Of a DNA stretch of 64,000 nucleotides, positions 25,479-34,347 are shown piece after piece. The notes beneath the pieces are model-generated. The model saw nothing but the letters and a program-made list of their open reading frames with translations. It was not told the DNA's origin and made no database searches. Position numbers and translations under genes: made by a program. The stretch's first letter is position 1; every line of letters starts with the position of its first letter. The stretch is from Chloroflexota bacterium (GTDB taxonomy: Bacteria; Chloroflexota; Anaerolineae; Aggregatilineales; J027), in NCBI GenBank assembly GCA_016234595.1, contig JACRBG010000046.1:1-64000 (forward strand), in the 5' to 3' direction.

Positions 25479-26984
25479 TTATGCTTGACCCCAACGCCGA
25501 ACTAATTCGACAAATAAACGCACGCCATAGCCCGTTGCCCCTTTGGGTAAATAGGGACTGCTATCTTTGGCATCCATGCCCATGCCCGCCATATCAATAT
25601 GGGCCCACGCTGGATATGAGACAAAATGTTTTAGAAATGTTGCAGCGGTACAAGCACCCGCCCAGCGCCCACCACTATTTTTGATGTCGGCAGTATTTGA
25701 CTCGATGAGCTTTTCGTATTCGGGGAGCAGCGGCATCGGCCAAAGTTTTTCATTGGTCATCTCACCTGCTCCCATGAGGGTATCACGTAAGACATCGCTC
25801 GTTGAAAATAGACCAGCAGCAATTCCACCCAATGCCACGACACACGCCCCCGTCAAGGTGGCAATATCCACAACGGCAGTTGGTTTAAAGCGTTCGGCGA
25901 AAACGAGTGCGTCAGCCAAAATCATGCGGCCCTCGGCATCCGTGCTGATAATTTCAATAGTCACGCCGTTGCTGGCCGTCACGACTTCGGATGGTCGGAA
26001 CGCATTACCACTAATCATATTATCCACCGAAGGCACAATCCCGACGACATGGAGTGGCAAATTGAGTTCTCCAATTGCTCGCATCGCTCCAATAACGGCA
26101 CCACCGCCCGCCATATCATTTTTCATGTTTTCCATACCATCGGCGGCTTTAATACTATATCCCCCTGTATCAAACGTGACACCCTTGCCAATCAAAACGA
26201 TGGTATCGAATTCTTCAGCCCGATCCGCATTATGTTCTAGAATAATAAAACGGGGCGGTGTATCGCTCCCTTGAGAGACTGACAATAAAGCCCCCATTTT
26301 GAGAGCCTCCATTTGGGCCTGTTCAAAGACAGTTACTTTTAAGCCGACATCCGTAGCCACCTGTTTTGCTACCTCGGCCATATGGGCTGGCGTACAAAAA
26401 TTGGGGGGCATATTGACCAAGTCGCGGGTAATGGTTACGCCAGTTGTAATCGCGAGACCCGAACGTATACCTGCCTCGGCGCTGGCAAAATCCGCTTCAT
26501 CCAACCCGGCTAACGATAGCGTTTGCGGCAGAGCTTCGGGTGCCTCTTTTGATTTCTGTTCATAATATCCATAGATCGCCATCAGGCTACCCTCGGTAAC
26601 GGCTTGAGTGGCAACCTCTACGCTAAGACCACCTGCCCCGGTGCCATGAATTACACTGACCACATGACGGGCTTTGAGATCACGGGCTTTTTGAATAGCC
26701 GATGCTGCGACTCGCCGGGTCGTATCTACTTTAAATTTTTCACGATCCCCTAACCCTACTAAAATAACCCGTCGAGCCGGAATAACCCCACGTGGATACA
26801 ATACGGTTATCTGACCTAGCTTGCCCGTAAAATCGCCTGCCGCAATCAGGTCTTGAATAGCCCCACCGAGTGCGATATCAACGGCGCGGGTCACCTCATC
26901 TAATTCAGAATTTTCAAAAAGATTGACAATGATGGCGTCAGCTTCTAGCGATTGTAGTGTGCCAACAACGGCTTTGACTTCCAT
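25479..26984 (-). CDS. pepA: Leucyl aminopeptidase, M17 family
   Basis: A 501-aa cytosolic two-metal aminopeptidase removing N-terminal residues from peptides. The N-terminal macro-like domain (about 1-165) is followed by the M17 catalytic domain with GKGVTFDTGGYSIK (metal-binding Lys/Asp), DMAGGGAVIGAM and the signature STDAEGRMILADAL (NTDAEGR-like; N replaced by S). Length is typical. GGAG lies upstream of the ATG and a CTACAAT -10-like box at 27058-27063. The divergent gene on the other strand is the HDAC-like deacetylase. Some PepA proteins also bind DNA, which cannot be judged here. Confidence 0.96.
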   Translation of the reverse strand: MEVKAVVGTLQSLEADAIIVNLFENSELDEVTRAVDIALGGAIQDLIAAGDFTGKLGQITVLYPRGVIPARRVILVGLGDREKFKVDTTRRVAASAIQKARDLKARHVVSVIHGTGAGGLSVEVATQAVTEGSLMAIYGYYEQKSKEAPEALPQTLSLAGLDEADFASAEAGIRSGLAITTGVTITRDLVNMPPNFCTPAHMAEVAKQVATDVGLKVTVFEQAQMEALKMGALLSVSQGSDTPPRFIILEHNADRAEEFDTIVLIGKGVTFDTGGYSIKAADGMENMKNDMAGGGAVIGAMRAIGELNLPLHVVGIVPSVDNMISGNAFRPSEVVTASNGVTIEIISTDAEGRMILADALVFAERFKPTAVVDIATLTGACVVALGGIAAGLFSTSDVLRDTLMGAGEMTNEKLWPMPLLPEYEKLIESNTADIKNSGGRWAGACTAATFLKHFVSYPAWAHIDMAGMGMDAKDSSPYLPKGATGYGVRLFVELVRRWGQA

Positions 26985-27133
26985 AATCCATTTCTCCGAT
27001 TCGACATCAAAATTAATAAAACTCGGCCATCTAGTTAGGAACTGCGATGCGGTCTTAATTGTAGATGCTTTTGATCTTTCGTGGTACAGTGCTGCCTATT
27101 GGTCGTCCCAAACTAACTTGGAATTGTTATGGT

Positions 27134-28033
27134 ATGCGAGTAAGTTATAGCTCTGGTTATTCAGCCCCTTTACCGGAACGGCATCCTTTTCCAATGAGCA
27201 AATTCGGCGCTCTCTATAAAATTTTGCTATATGAAGGATTGATCAAACCGCAGGATGTGATTGAACCCCATGAGGCTGAATGGGAAGATTTGCTGCGTGT
27301 CCACACCTATGAATATCTCAACAGCCTGAAAAATGGCACATTGGACGCGGCTGAGGAGCGCAAATTGGGTTTGCCATGGTCAAAGGGCCTTATACGGCGT
27401 TCGCGCCTAGCAGCACAGGGTAGCATCAATGCTGCTCGTATGGCTCTAGAGGATGGTGTCGCCGCTAATCTGGCGGGTGGAACACATCACGCTTTTCCCG
27501 ATCATGGTGAAGGGTTTTGTGTCCTCAATGATGTGGCGATTTCGATTCGCCGTCTGGTTCATGATGGAATGATTCGCCGTGCCCTTGTGATTGATTTAGA
27601 CGTGCATCAGGGCAATGGGACAGCAGGTATCTTTACCGATGATCCAACTGCTTTTACTTTTTCGATGCACGGAGCACGTAATTATCCTTTTTATAAAACA
27701 CCATCCTCGCATGATGTTGAACTACCTGACAAAACCAATGATGAAATGTATTTGAGCACACTAGCGACCCACCTGCCCTTGGTCTTGCGCGAGGCCCAAC
27801 CCGACCTTGTATTCTATTTGGCAGGGGTTGACCCAATGGCAGGGGATCGTTTTGGCCGCTTGTCATTGACGCGCGATGGCCTGCATAAACGTGACCGTTA
27901 TGTGCTGCAAACTCTTCAGCGGTCAGGCTTACCTGTTGTTTTAACCTTATCAGGTGGATATGCCAAGACACCCGAAATGACGGCTGATTTACACGCCATT
28001 ACCCATCGCGAAGCCCGTCAGATTTACAGGTAG
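27134..28033 (+). CDS. Histone deacetylase/AcuC-superfamily deacetylase
   Basis: A 299-aa zinc hydrolase of the arginase-deacetylase fold. The start at 27134 gives the typical opening (MRVSYSSGYSAPLPERHPFPMSKF); a longer in-frame start at 27065 adds residues unlike the family and has no ribosome site. Signatures: AGGTHHAFPDHGEGFCVLNDVAI (His-His charge relay), DLDVHQGNG (zinc ligands Asp and His) and AGVDPMAGDRFG (third zinc ligand Asp). All zinc ligands are present, so it should be active. Bacterial members deacetylate polyamines, acetoin-related substrates or proteins; substrate here is unknown. A 24-base palindrome lies 51 bases past the stop. Confidence 0.94.
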   Translation: MRVSYSSGYSAPLPERHPFPMSKFGALYKILLYEGLIKPQDVIEPHEAEWEDLLRVHTYEYLNSLKNGTLDAAEERKLGLPWSKGLIRRSRLAAQGSINAARMALEDGVAANLAGGTHHAFPDHGEGFCVLNDVAISIRRLVHDGMIRRALVIDLDVHQGNGTAGIFTDDPTAFTFSMHGARNYPFYKTPSSHDVELPDKTNDEMYLSTLATHLPLVLREAQPDLVFYLAGVDPMAGDRFGRLSLTRDGLHKRDRYVLQTLQRSGLPVVLTLSGGYAKTPEMTADLHAITHREARQIYR

Positions 28034-28081
28034 ATTTAGTAGGTCATACGTTCTATAATTGATAATTATATGCGCCGATTT

Positions 28082-28109
28082 TGAATTCGTAACCGTAGTT
28101 ACGAATTTA
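28082..28109. repeat. dif-like palindromic site upstream of a tyrosine recombinase
   Basis: AATTCGTAAC (28084-28093) and GTTACGAATT (28098-28107) are perfect inverted 10-base arms around CGTA. Read with Xer spacing, this gives 11-base arms TGAATTCGTAA and TTACGAATTTA (10 of 11 matching as inverted repeats) around a 6-base centre CCGTAG, the layout of dif sites. It lies 109 bases before the recombinase start. No T-run follows, so a terminator is less likely; an operator is the main alternative. The remaining intergenic bases 28034-28218 hold nothing else recognised. Confidence 0.6.
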
Positions 28110-28218
28110 TGCGGGATGGTCATATCTGGCAATGCAGAAATGGCCGTTATGCGGGAGGATTTATGGTAAAGAGGCAGTTTTGCATTCTGTTCAAAAAAGC
28201 GGTATCGTTATTCTATAG

Positions 28219-29271
28219 ATGATCTCTGGCTTTCGGATGGCTGATGCAACTCCTAACAAAGGTCAGAGATCGCCTTCCCCAATCAATATCAACCCTTCCA
28301 GCCTTGATTATGCGAGGCATATTTTGTCCCTAACACCACTGGTTAATCAATTACCGCTTGATCAAAACCCGGCAGCGGTTTACTTGGCGGGTTTAAATAC
28401 CGAATCGGGGCGGCGCACTATGCTGCAAGCGTTGAATACCATTGCCGATATTTTAAGCGGCGGTCAGGCCGATGCCTTTACCTGCGATTGGGGGGCTGTC
28501 CGTTACCAGCATGTAGTGGCTGTCCGGACTCAGTTATCTGCACAATATAAGGCAGGGACGGTCAATAAAATGTTATCGGCGTTGCGGGGCGTACTCAAAG
28601 CCGCTAAAAATTTAGGCCAAATGTCACCTGATGCTTATAGCAATGCCATAGATATTCGTGGTATCAAAAATACCACTCTTCCGGCAGGGCGTGAACTTGC
28701 GCTTGGGGAAATTAGTGTTTTATTGATGACCTGCGGGGAGGACGCCTCTCCGTCAGGGGTGCGAGACGCCGCGCTGATTGTGGTTTTATATGGGACTGGG
28801 TTGCGTCGTGCCGAGGTGGTGGAGCTAAATCTAGCCGATTATGAACCTGCGACGGGTAAATTGGTAGTACGAGGCAAAGGCCAAAAAGAAAGGATCGCAT
28901 GGCTGAATGATGGGGCTAATGCAGCCCTTGCTGAATGGTTGGTTGTGCGGGGGGATGAGGATGGCCCCCTCTTTTGGCATATCAACAAAGCCGACAAATT
29001 GGTCAATCGCCGCCTGACCACCCAAGCGATCTTTCATATTTTACGCAAGCGTGGTGATGAAGCGGGAATCCGAGAATTTAGCCCGCATGACCTGCGGCGT
29101 ACCTTTGTGAGTGATTTACTGGATGCCGGGGCGGATATTGCGACGGTGGCACGCATGGCAGGCCACGCCAATATCCAAACCACTGCTCGCTATGACCGCC
29201 GTCCGGAAGAGACCAAACGTCGTGCGGCTGGGTTACTTCATATTCCTTATCATAAAAAGCGCCCTGACTAG
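28219..29271 (+). CDS. Tyrosine-type site-specific recombinase (XerC/D-like)
   Basis: A 350-aa recombinase with all catalytic residues: R196 (TGLRRAEV), the beta-hairpin Lys in GKGQKERIAWL, H290 and R293 (PHDLRR), H316 (GHANIQTT) and nucleophile Tyr325 (ARYDRR). The N-terminal core-binding domain covers about 25-145. It belongs to the stand-alone integrase type seen in cyanobacteria and Chloroflexota (inferred from pattern memory). A dif-like palindrome lies upstream, as with the single-recombinase XerS and XerH systems. Start is uncertain: ATG 28219 and 28237 both lack a clear ribosome site. No phage or transposon genes flank it. Confidence 0.92.
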   Translation: MISGFRMADATPNKGQRSPSPININPSSLDYARHILSLTPLVNQLPLDQNPAAVYLAGLNTESGRRTMLQALNTIADILSGGQADAFTCDWGAVRYQHVVAVRTQLSAQYKAGTVNKMLSALRGVLKAAKNLGQMSPDAYSNAIDIRGIKNTTLPAGRELALGEISVLLMTCGEDASPSGVRDAALIVVLYGTGLRRAEVVELNLADYEPATGKLVVRGKGQKERIAWLNDGANAALAEWLVVRGDEDGPLFWHINKADKLVNRRLTTQAIFHILRKRGDEAGIREFSPHDLRRTFVSDLLDAGADIATVARMAGHANIQTTARYDRRPEETKRRAAGLLHIPYHKKRPD

Positions 29272-29365
29272 TGGGAGTAGCCAAGTCGTCTGTGGCTGAT
29301 TACGCGACCCCCTGTTAATATTGGCTGGCGTTTGCCCATCTCTTTCAACACCGAAATTCAATCCT

Positions 29366-31954
29366 ATGTTCAAAAAACTTGCTGTTCTGGTATTGCTTAG
29401 TATTCTATTGGCTCAACACTTCCCTCAACATCCTCAGTCGGTTTTAGCCTATGACACGACTGGCCTTGAAACAATGGTATTCTTAGGACAAACCCAAGAT
29501 ACCAATGCTGATAGGAAAATTGACAGCGGCGACTCGAATGCCCTCTATCTTGTTCCTCAGCAGGTTAATTCGGGTAGGGGCTTGCAATATATTGGACTCA
29601 CTTCGCCCTATCAATATAATGTGCAAGCGATGGTATGGTCGCCGACCCATAATGAAATCGCTTTTATCGCTTTCTATCATGATTCGACCGAACAACGCGG
29701 CCCTTCGCCCAGCGACCGAGTTGGTATTTTTGTTGTTTACCCAAGCTCACACGGTATCTTATCCATTTTTGAAGCCCCACTGGGGACACGTATTTATAAT
29801 CTCGATTGGTCAGCCGATGGTCAATTCCTGCTGTATACAGCCAAAAGCCCGGGGGATGATGGACATGTTTATGTCATCAGCCGTGCAGGAGGAGAGCCTA
29901 CGCGGATTACCCAACCGGGTAGTTTTGCCAGCCTTGCCTATTTTGTTACCCCGCCAGCCGAATCGCCCGAATATCATATCTTGGTGCAATTAGGCACATC
30001 TGATATTTTGCGATCAGGTCGTAAAAGCGCGGTAGAACTCCGTCGGATAGGGTTTTCACCCAGCCAAGGTGTGACCTATGACGAGGCAATTTCACTCCCT
30101 ACATTTAGCGAAGATAACACGGCATGGTTAAGCGCTTTTTCGATTAACCTAGACCAAATCGCACTACAAGTTGCCAATGGCTCATTGCAAGATTACGACT
30201 GGGTAGTGAGTGTAAAATTGGGAACACTTGATTGGATAGACAATCGGCCCACATTGGATTTGACCAGCTTAATTAGCGCCAGTCCAGTTGGATTGAACGC
30301 AGATAATATCCAATGGGGTGATGGCTTTTTGACCTATACTGTTTCACCCCGCTATCCAGCTACCGAGCCAAGCGCAGGTGTGTATGTGTATGATTTCACT
30401 GCCGAGATTTCGACCCCATTAGGGGCTTTAGGAAACGCGGCGGCTCTACCTCTGACTGGTGAGGTCAATGAGCGACGCTTTGTGGTGATGCGGTCAAACA
30501 ATGATAGTCAAGAGACCGAGGTATCGTTGGTTGATGCGCTTGCTCACGAACCGACGCTATTATTTACTGTGCCGGGGAAAATACTCAGCATTCGGTTGGC
30601 GCCAGCCCGTCTAAAATTGATTACCTTCTATGCTTTTGATGTGGATACAAATCAGGACGGCATTTTGAATGAGTTTGACTATCCGAGTATTTGGGTTGTG
30701 GACGAGCAAGGGAATCGCCTTTCGCGCTTGACTGGCCCGGACACCTATGATATTGATCCAATTTGGGATCCAAGCGGCGAATGGATTGCTTTTACAACCA
30801 TTGTGGATACAGATGGAGACGGGATTTTTAGCCCGGACGAACACCATGTTATCGAAGTAATGCGGACGGATGGGTCACAGCGCCATCGCATTTCGCCACT
30901 TGACCAAGATGCACTTGCGCCGTTTTGGAGTTTGGATGGAACCCATCTCATTTTTGCGACCCGTGCAGCGTCGGATAAACCCTATGTGACTTATAGTGTC
31001 CCGGTTGAATTTGATGCCGCCGTCTCAACTTTCGGCACATTGCCAGTCTGTACGGCGACCAGTACAGGTGCGCTAAACGTCCGAACCGCTCCAACGGATG
31101 GTCGGGTCATCGGAATTCTGGATACGGGTAACACCGCCCAAATCACTGGGGTCAATGGTAATCGGGATTGGCTGCGGATTAACTTTCAAGGTAATTTTGC
31201 ATGGGTAGCGCGGGGCTACGTGACCATTGACTGTTCAGCCGACATTATCGGGCAATATCCGGTGGTGCAAGGGGATGAACCAATCGAACTGAGCGATGGC
31301 CCGGTTGTTCTGACTACGCCTGAGACCAACAGTCGTCCGATTGTGATTACTCCCGATGGGATTGTGGTTGAAAATGGGGTTGGGCAACTTGGGCTATTGG
31401 AAAATGAAGCCACGATATCACTTAACTGGCTGGCAACGGGTGAGGTTTTTGGCTCACTGGCGGTATGGTCGGCAGGAAATGAAATCGTCGGGTTGGTTAG
31501 TAAAGGGGATACACAGGGGGTTTTACTCCGCAACATTCACTTGGCCTCAGGTGAAGTCACGGATTTAGATGATGCCGCCTTGCCCGATAATATCTCGTTT
31601 TTCGAACCCCTGGCTCCCTACCCTATTACGGATTATATGGCCCTTGTAACCTATGTGGATTCTGATGGTGATGGGGCAATCGAACCGTCTATTACCACCA
31701 CCAACCCGCAAGGTGATCAACAAGTGATTTTGGAAATGAATGTGCATACAGGAACCACTCGCCAATTATCACCCACTAATCAGAGCGCAGGGTCACCCAA
31801 TATGGAGATCAATGGAACGCGGTTAGCCTATTCAAGTTATACAGGGGCAGGTACGGTTAGCATCGGGTGGCTATCAATTGCGGAAACAACCCCAACCTAT
31901 TTCTCATTAACGCCCGAAACCCTATCGGCGTTCAACCCTCGTTGGCAACCGTGA
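29366..31954 (+). CDS. Secreted TolB-like propeller protein with SH3b domain and calcium-type loops
   Basis: An 862-aa exported protein: signal peptide (MFKKLAVLVLLSILLAQ), TolB/PD40 propeller blades (WSADGQFLLYTA, WDPSGEWIAFTT, WSLDGTHLIFAT), a central SH3b domain (TGALNVRTAPTDGRVIG... WVARGYVTI, about 560-620) and a second propeller half. Four Asp-rich EF-hand-like loops sit at the blade edges (DTNADRKIDSGD, DTNQDGILNEFD, DTDGDGIFSPDE, DSDGDGAIEP), suggesting calcium binding. Start ATG 29366 was chosen for the signal peptide; a TTG at 29321 is in frame but weaker. It begins a co-oriented run through the carbamoyltransferase cluster, with the GT-C-like gene starting 3 bases after its stop. 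Confidence 0.85.
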   Translation: MFKKLAVLVLLSILLAQHFPQHPQSVLAYDTTGLETMVFLGQTQDTNADRKIDSGDSNALYLVPQQVNSGRGLQYIGLTSPYQYNVQAMVWSPTHNEIAFIAFYHDSTEQRGPSPSDRVGIFVVYPSSHGILSIFEAPLGTRIYNLDWSADGQFLLYTAKSPGDDGHVYVISRAGGEPTRITQPGSFASLAYFVTPPAESPEYHILVQLGTSDILRSGRKSAVELRRIGFSPSQGVTYDEAISLPTFSEDNTAWLSAFSINLDQIALQVANGSLQDYDWVVSVKLGTLDWIDNRPTLDLTSLISASPVGLNADNIQWGDGFLTYTVSPRYPATEPSAGVYVYDFTAEISTPLGALGNAAALPLTGEVNERRFVVMRSNNDSQETEVSLVDALAHEPTLLFTVPGKILSIRLAPARLKLITFYAFDVDTNQDGILNEFDYPSIWVVDEQGNRLSRLTGPDTYDIDPIWDPSGEWIAFTTIVDTDGDGIFSPDEHHVIEVMRTDGSQRHRISPLDQDALAPFWSLDGTHLIFATRAASDKPYVTYSVPVEFDAAVSTFGTLPVCTATSTGALNVRTAPTDGRVIGILDTGNTAQITGVNGNRDWLRINFQGNFAWVARGYVTIDCSADIIGQYPVVQGDEPIELSDGPVVLTTPETNSRPIVITPDGIVVENGVGQLGLLENEATISLNWLATGEVFGSLAVWSAGNEIVGLVSKGDTQGVLLRNIHLASGEVTDLDDAALPDNISFFEPLAPYPITDYMALVTYVDSDGDGAIEPSITTTNPQGDQQVILEMNVHTGTTRQLSPTNQSAGSPNMEINGTRLAYSSYTGAGTVSIGWLSIAETTPTYFSLTPETLSAFNPRWQP

Positions 31955-31956
31955 TA

Positions 31957-34050
31957 ATGAAGATACGGCAAACTTTTACTCAAGTGGTTGTGCGGCATCT
32001 ACAGGCATTGTTGCTGCAAGCCAATTTAGACGAGCCAACTTTGCCTCGTTTGATAACATGGGGCTTGGCGGGGCTATATCTCGTTGGCTTGCTGGGTATC
32101 GTAGAATTAAGCCAACGCCCTGTTTGGCTGGCGGCGGGGTTGCTATTCGCATTACAACCGTTGGTAATTTCGATTAAGCGCCGGGTCATTCATAGTGCTG
32201 TGATTGAGAGCTTTGCTCCCTTAGCTATTGTCTACCTGATGGCGGGAGCAAGAATCTTGTTGGCCCTTAATGAGCGTATGCAGGGTCGCTCGGTGGGATC
32301 ATTGACTGTACCAGACCCATGGGGCCAGCGCCTCGACTTAAATGTCGCTATGGTCATTTGTGGGCTATGGGTTGTGTTAGCCCAGCTACCTCTGACGGCA
32401 CAAATCTTTGGTAAATCACAAAAATGGTTATGGCAGGTTGTTGGGATTATTTTAATCAGCGCGGCGACCCTGTGGGCGGGGCGGGTCTATTTCACCGTTC
32501 GGGCGCATGGCGCAACTGCTAGCGATCCTTATGCCTATATCCAGATGGCCGTTGATTTTGGGAAACATCAAACGCCGCGTCATCAATTTGATCTTAGCAC
32601 CTTAGCCGTCACCCATGATTTACCCCTCGGCCCACTGGTGCACGTTGGTTATTTATTGCCCGATCCCCAAACGGGTGAAGCCGCAACAGTCTGGCCTGTT
32701 GGTTAGTCCGTCCTTATGGGGTTGGGCTATGGGGTTGGTGGTGAGTCAGTTCTCTATCTTTTTACCCCTTTGATGGGTCTTTTAACATTAGTGGTGATGG
32801 CCTTGTTTTGTCATGAGGTTTTGCAGCGCTGGCCCATTGAAAAACGCTGGCTGGTGGCAGGAATAGCAGTTCTCATATTGGCGACTTCGTTTCAACAAAC
32901 TGAGCGCCTTGTTGTGCCAATGGCCGATATTCCGGCGCAGGTTTTTACCGTCCTCACTTTTGTTTTTGCTTTCCGTGCCATGCGTGGACAGACAGCGGTT
33001 TTTGCAGCACTAGCGGGTATAAGCCTCGGTGTTGCTTTCTCGATTCGTTATACCCAAGTTTTAATCGGGCCAGCTGTTCTTATGTTGTTTGGATTGGAGT
33101 ATTGGGAAACTCGTTCCAAACGAAAATTAGCGGAAGCATTTCTGTGGTTTGGCGGGGCAGCTCTGTTGATGGCCCTACCTGTATTGTGGTATCACAACAC
33201 GGCTTTTGGTGGCCCTTTTAAAGTGGGATCAAAAGAATTGGGCTTGTTTAATATTCGTTATATCCCCGATACAGCCCAAGCGATGCTGCGCGATGTGCTG
33301 GCCGAGCGCGAATTCTATTATCTGTCGCCCTTTTTGTTGTGGGGTGCAATGCGGCTGTGGATTAGTTTTCGGCGCGAAACGATTATTTTGCTGATATGGT
33401 CGGTGATTGTGACGGGGTTCCATTTGTTTTATGCAGCCCTGCGTCTACGTGACTTACTACCACAATACCCAATTCTAGGGCTGATTGCTGGCGTTGGGAT
33501 AATCGACATGCTCTATTTAACGGCTCGCTTATCACATTCCTCTTGGCACACCTTGGCAAGAGTTGCAGTGGTCAGCGGAATTATTACTCTACTTTGGCTG
33601 CGAACGGATGATGCGATTCGGCTTGCTATCACGCCGAGCTTTAACACCTTTGGGTTATTGACCGCCGAACAGCGCAACGCTCTTGATGATTTAGAAGATA
33701 ACACCCCAACGAATGCTATTGTAGCCGTCTCACTCAACAGTGGGCCAGTCAGCCTCTATGCCAATCGGCGCACGGTACGACCTTATGATTGGTCGGAAGA
33801 TGAATGGTTAAGGTTTATGCGTGTTGCATTAGAGGCAGGGTATCCTGTTTATCTTTTGCGGGATGGCTACCAAATGGAAGCGCCGTTGAAATTGACCAGT
33901 ACCCATTTTGAAGTAACACCTATGGGCACATTTTTCCTGCCCTATTTTTATCCCGGCGCGGGGTCAATTAATCAGGAGGTTGAGTTATATCGAATTACAC
34001 CACGTCGTTTGATTGGCGATTCATTACAGGATAAACAACCCTTGTCTTGA
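31957..34050 (+). pseudogene. GT-C-like membrane glycosyltransferase interrupted by an in-frame TAG
   Basis: Two reading frames, 31957-32703 and 32716-34050, are in the same frame and separated only by TAG at 32704-32706 plus three codons. Joined, they give one 697-codon protein with about 12 membrane helices, a first-loop motif (SDPYAYIQMAVDF) typical of GT-C/PMT-like enzymes and a C-terminal outer domain. The join reads VWPVG-stop-SVLMGLGYG, where Trp (TGG, one G-to-A change) or Gln would fit. No frameshift is needed. It may be a recent nonsense mutation, a sequencing or assembly error, or readthrough. It lies between a surface propeller gene and the carbamoyltransferase cluster, so a surface-glycan role is likely. 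Confidence 0.82.
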
Positions 34051-34053
34051 TGG

Positions 34054-34344
34054 GTGTCTATCGCTCGGCTATACTACACCGGATTTATTGGATTATTGAT
34101 ATTGCGAGGTCACTTGATTGAAATTTGGCGAATCGCATGGGCGCGATTCAACCTCATTGCCAAAATTATAGGTGAAGTTAATGGGCGAATCATTGTCACA
34201 GTTTTTTACTTCACCATCGTTGTGCCATTTGGTCTCGGTTCGCGTTTATTAACCGACCCCCTTCGTCGCCGTAATCCGCAGCCTGTTTGGTTAGAGCGCC
34301 CCCCTCTTCCTGAAGGGCTAGACGCGGCACGTCAGCAAGGATAG
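34054..34344 (+). CDS. Small membrane protein of the carbamoyltransferase cluster, 96 aa
   Basis: A 96-aa protein with one N-terminal amphipathic or membrane stretch and one clear helix (IIVTVFYFTIVVPFGLG), ending in a charged tail (SRLLTDPLRRRNPQPVW). Similar small proteins with a YFTxxxP...DPLRRR tail occur beside NodU/CmcH carbamoyltransferases, as I recall; function unknown. GTG start at 34054, 3 bases after the GT-C stop, with no clear ribosome site, so translation may depend on coupling. The carbamoyltransferase starts 3 bases after its stop. Confidence 0.75.
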   Translation: MSIARLYYTGFIGLLILRGHLIEIWRIAWARFNLIAKIIGEVNGRIIVTVFYFTIVVPFGLGSRLLTDPLRRRNPQPVWLERPPLPEGLDAARQQG

Positions 34345-34347
34345 TGC

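Noticed and set aside
25567-26274. Plus-strand 235-codon open frame inside pepA
   Set aside because: Antisense shadow of the well-supported pepA coding frame; composition shows no protein family pattern.
28084-28107. Palindrome as terminator of the deacetylase gene
   Set aside because: No T-run follows, and the arms are AT-rich with a 4-base loop; a protein-binding site is more likely.
10079-29271. Prophage or integrative element bounded by the two recombinases
   Set aside because: The content between them is housekeeping and envelope genes, with no phage structural genes, tRNA-end duplications or direct repeats seen.
34054-34344. Start at the ATG at 34049 instead of GTG 34054
   Set aside because: That ATG is in a different frame which closes after few codons; the GTG frame gives the membrane protein.
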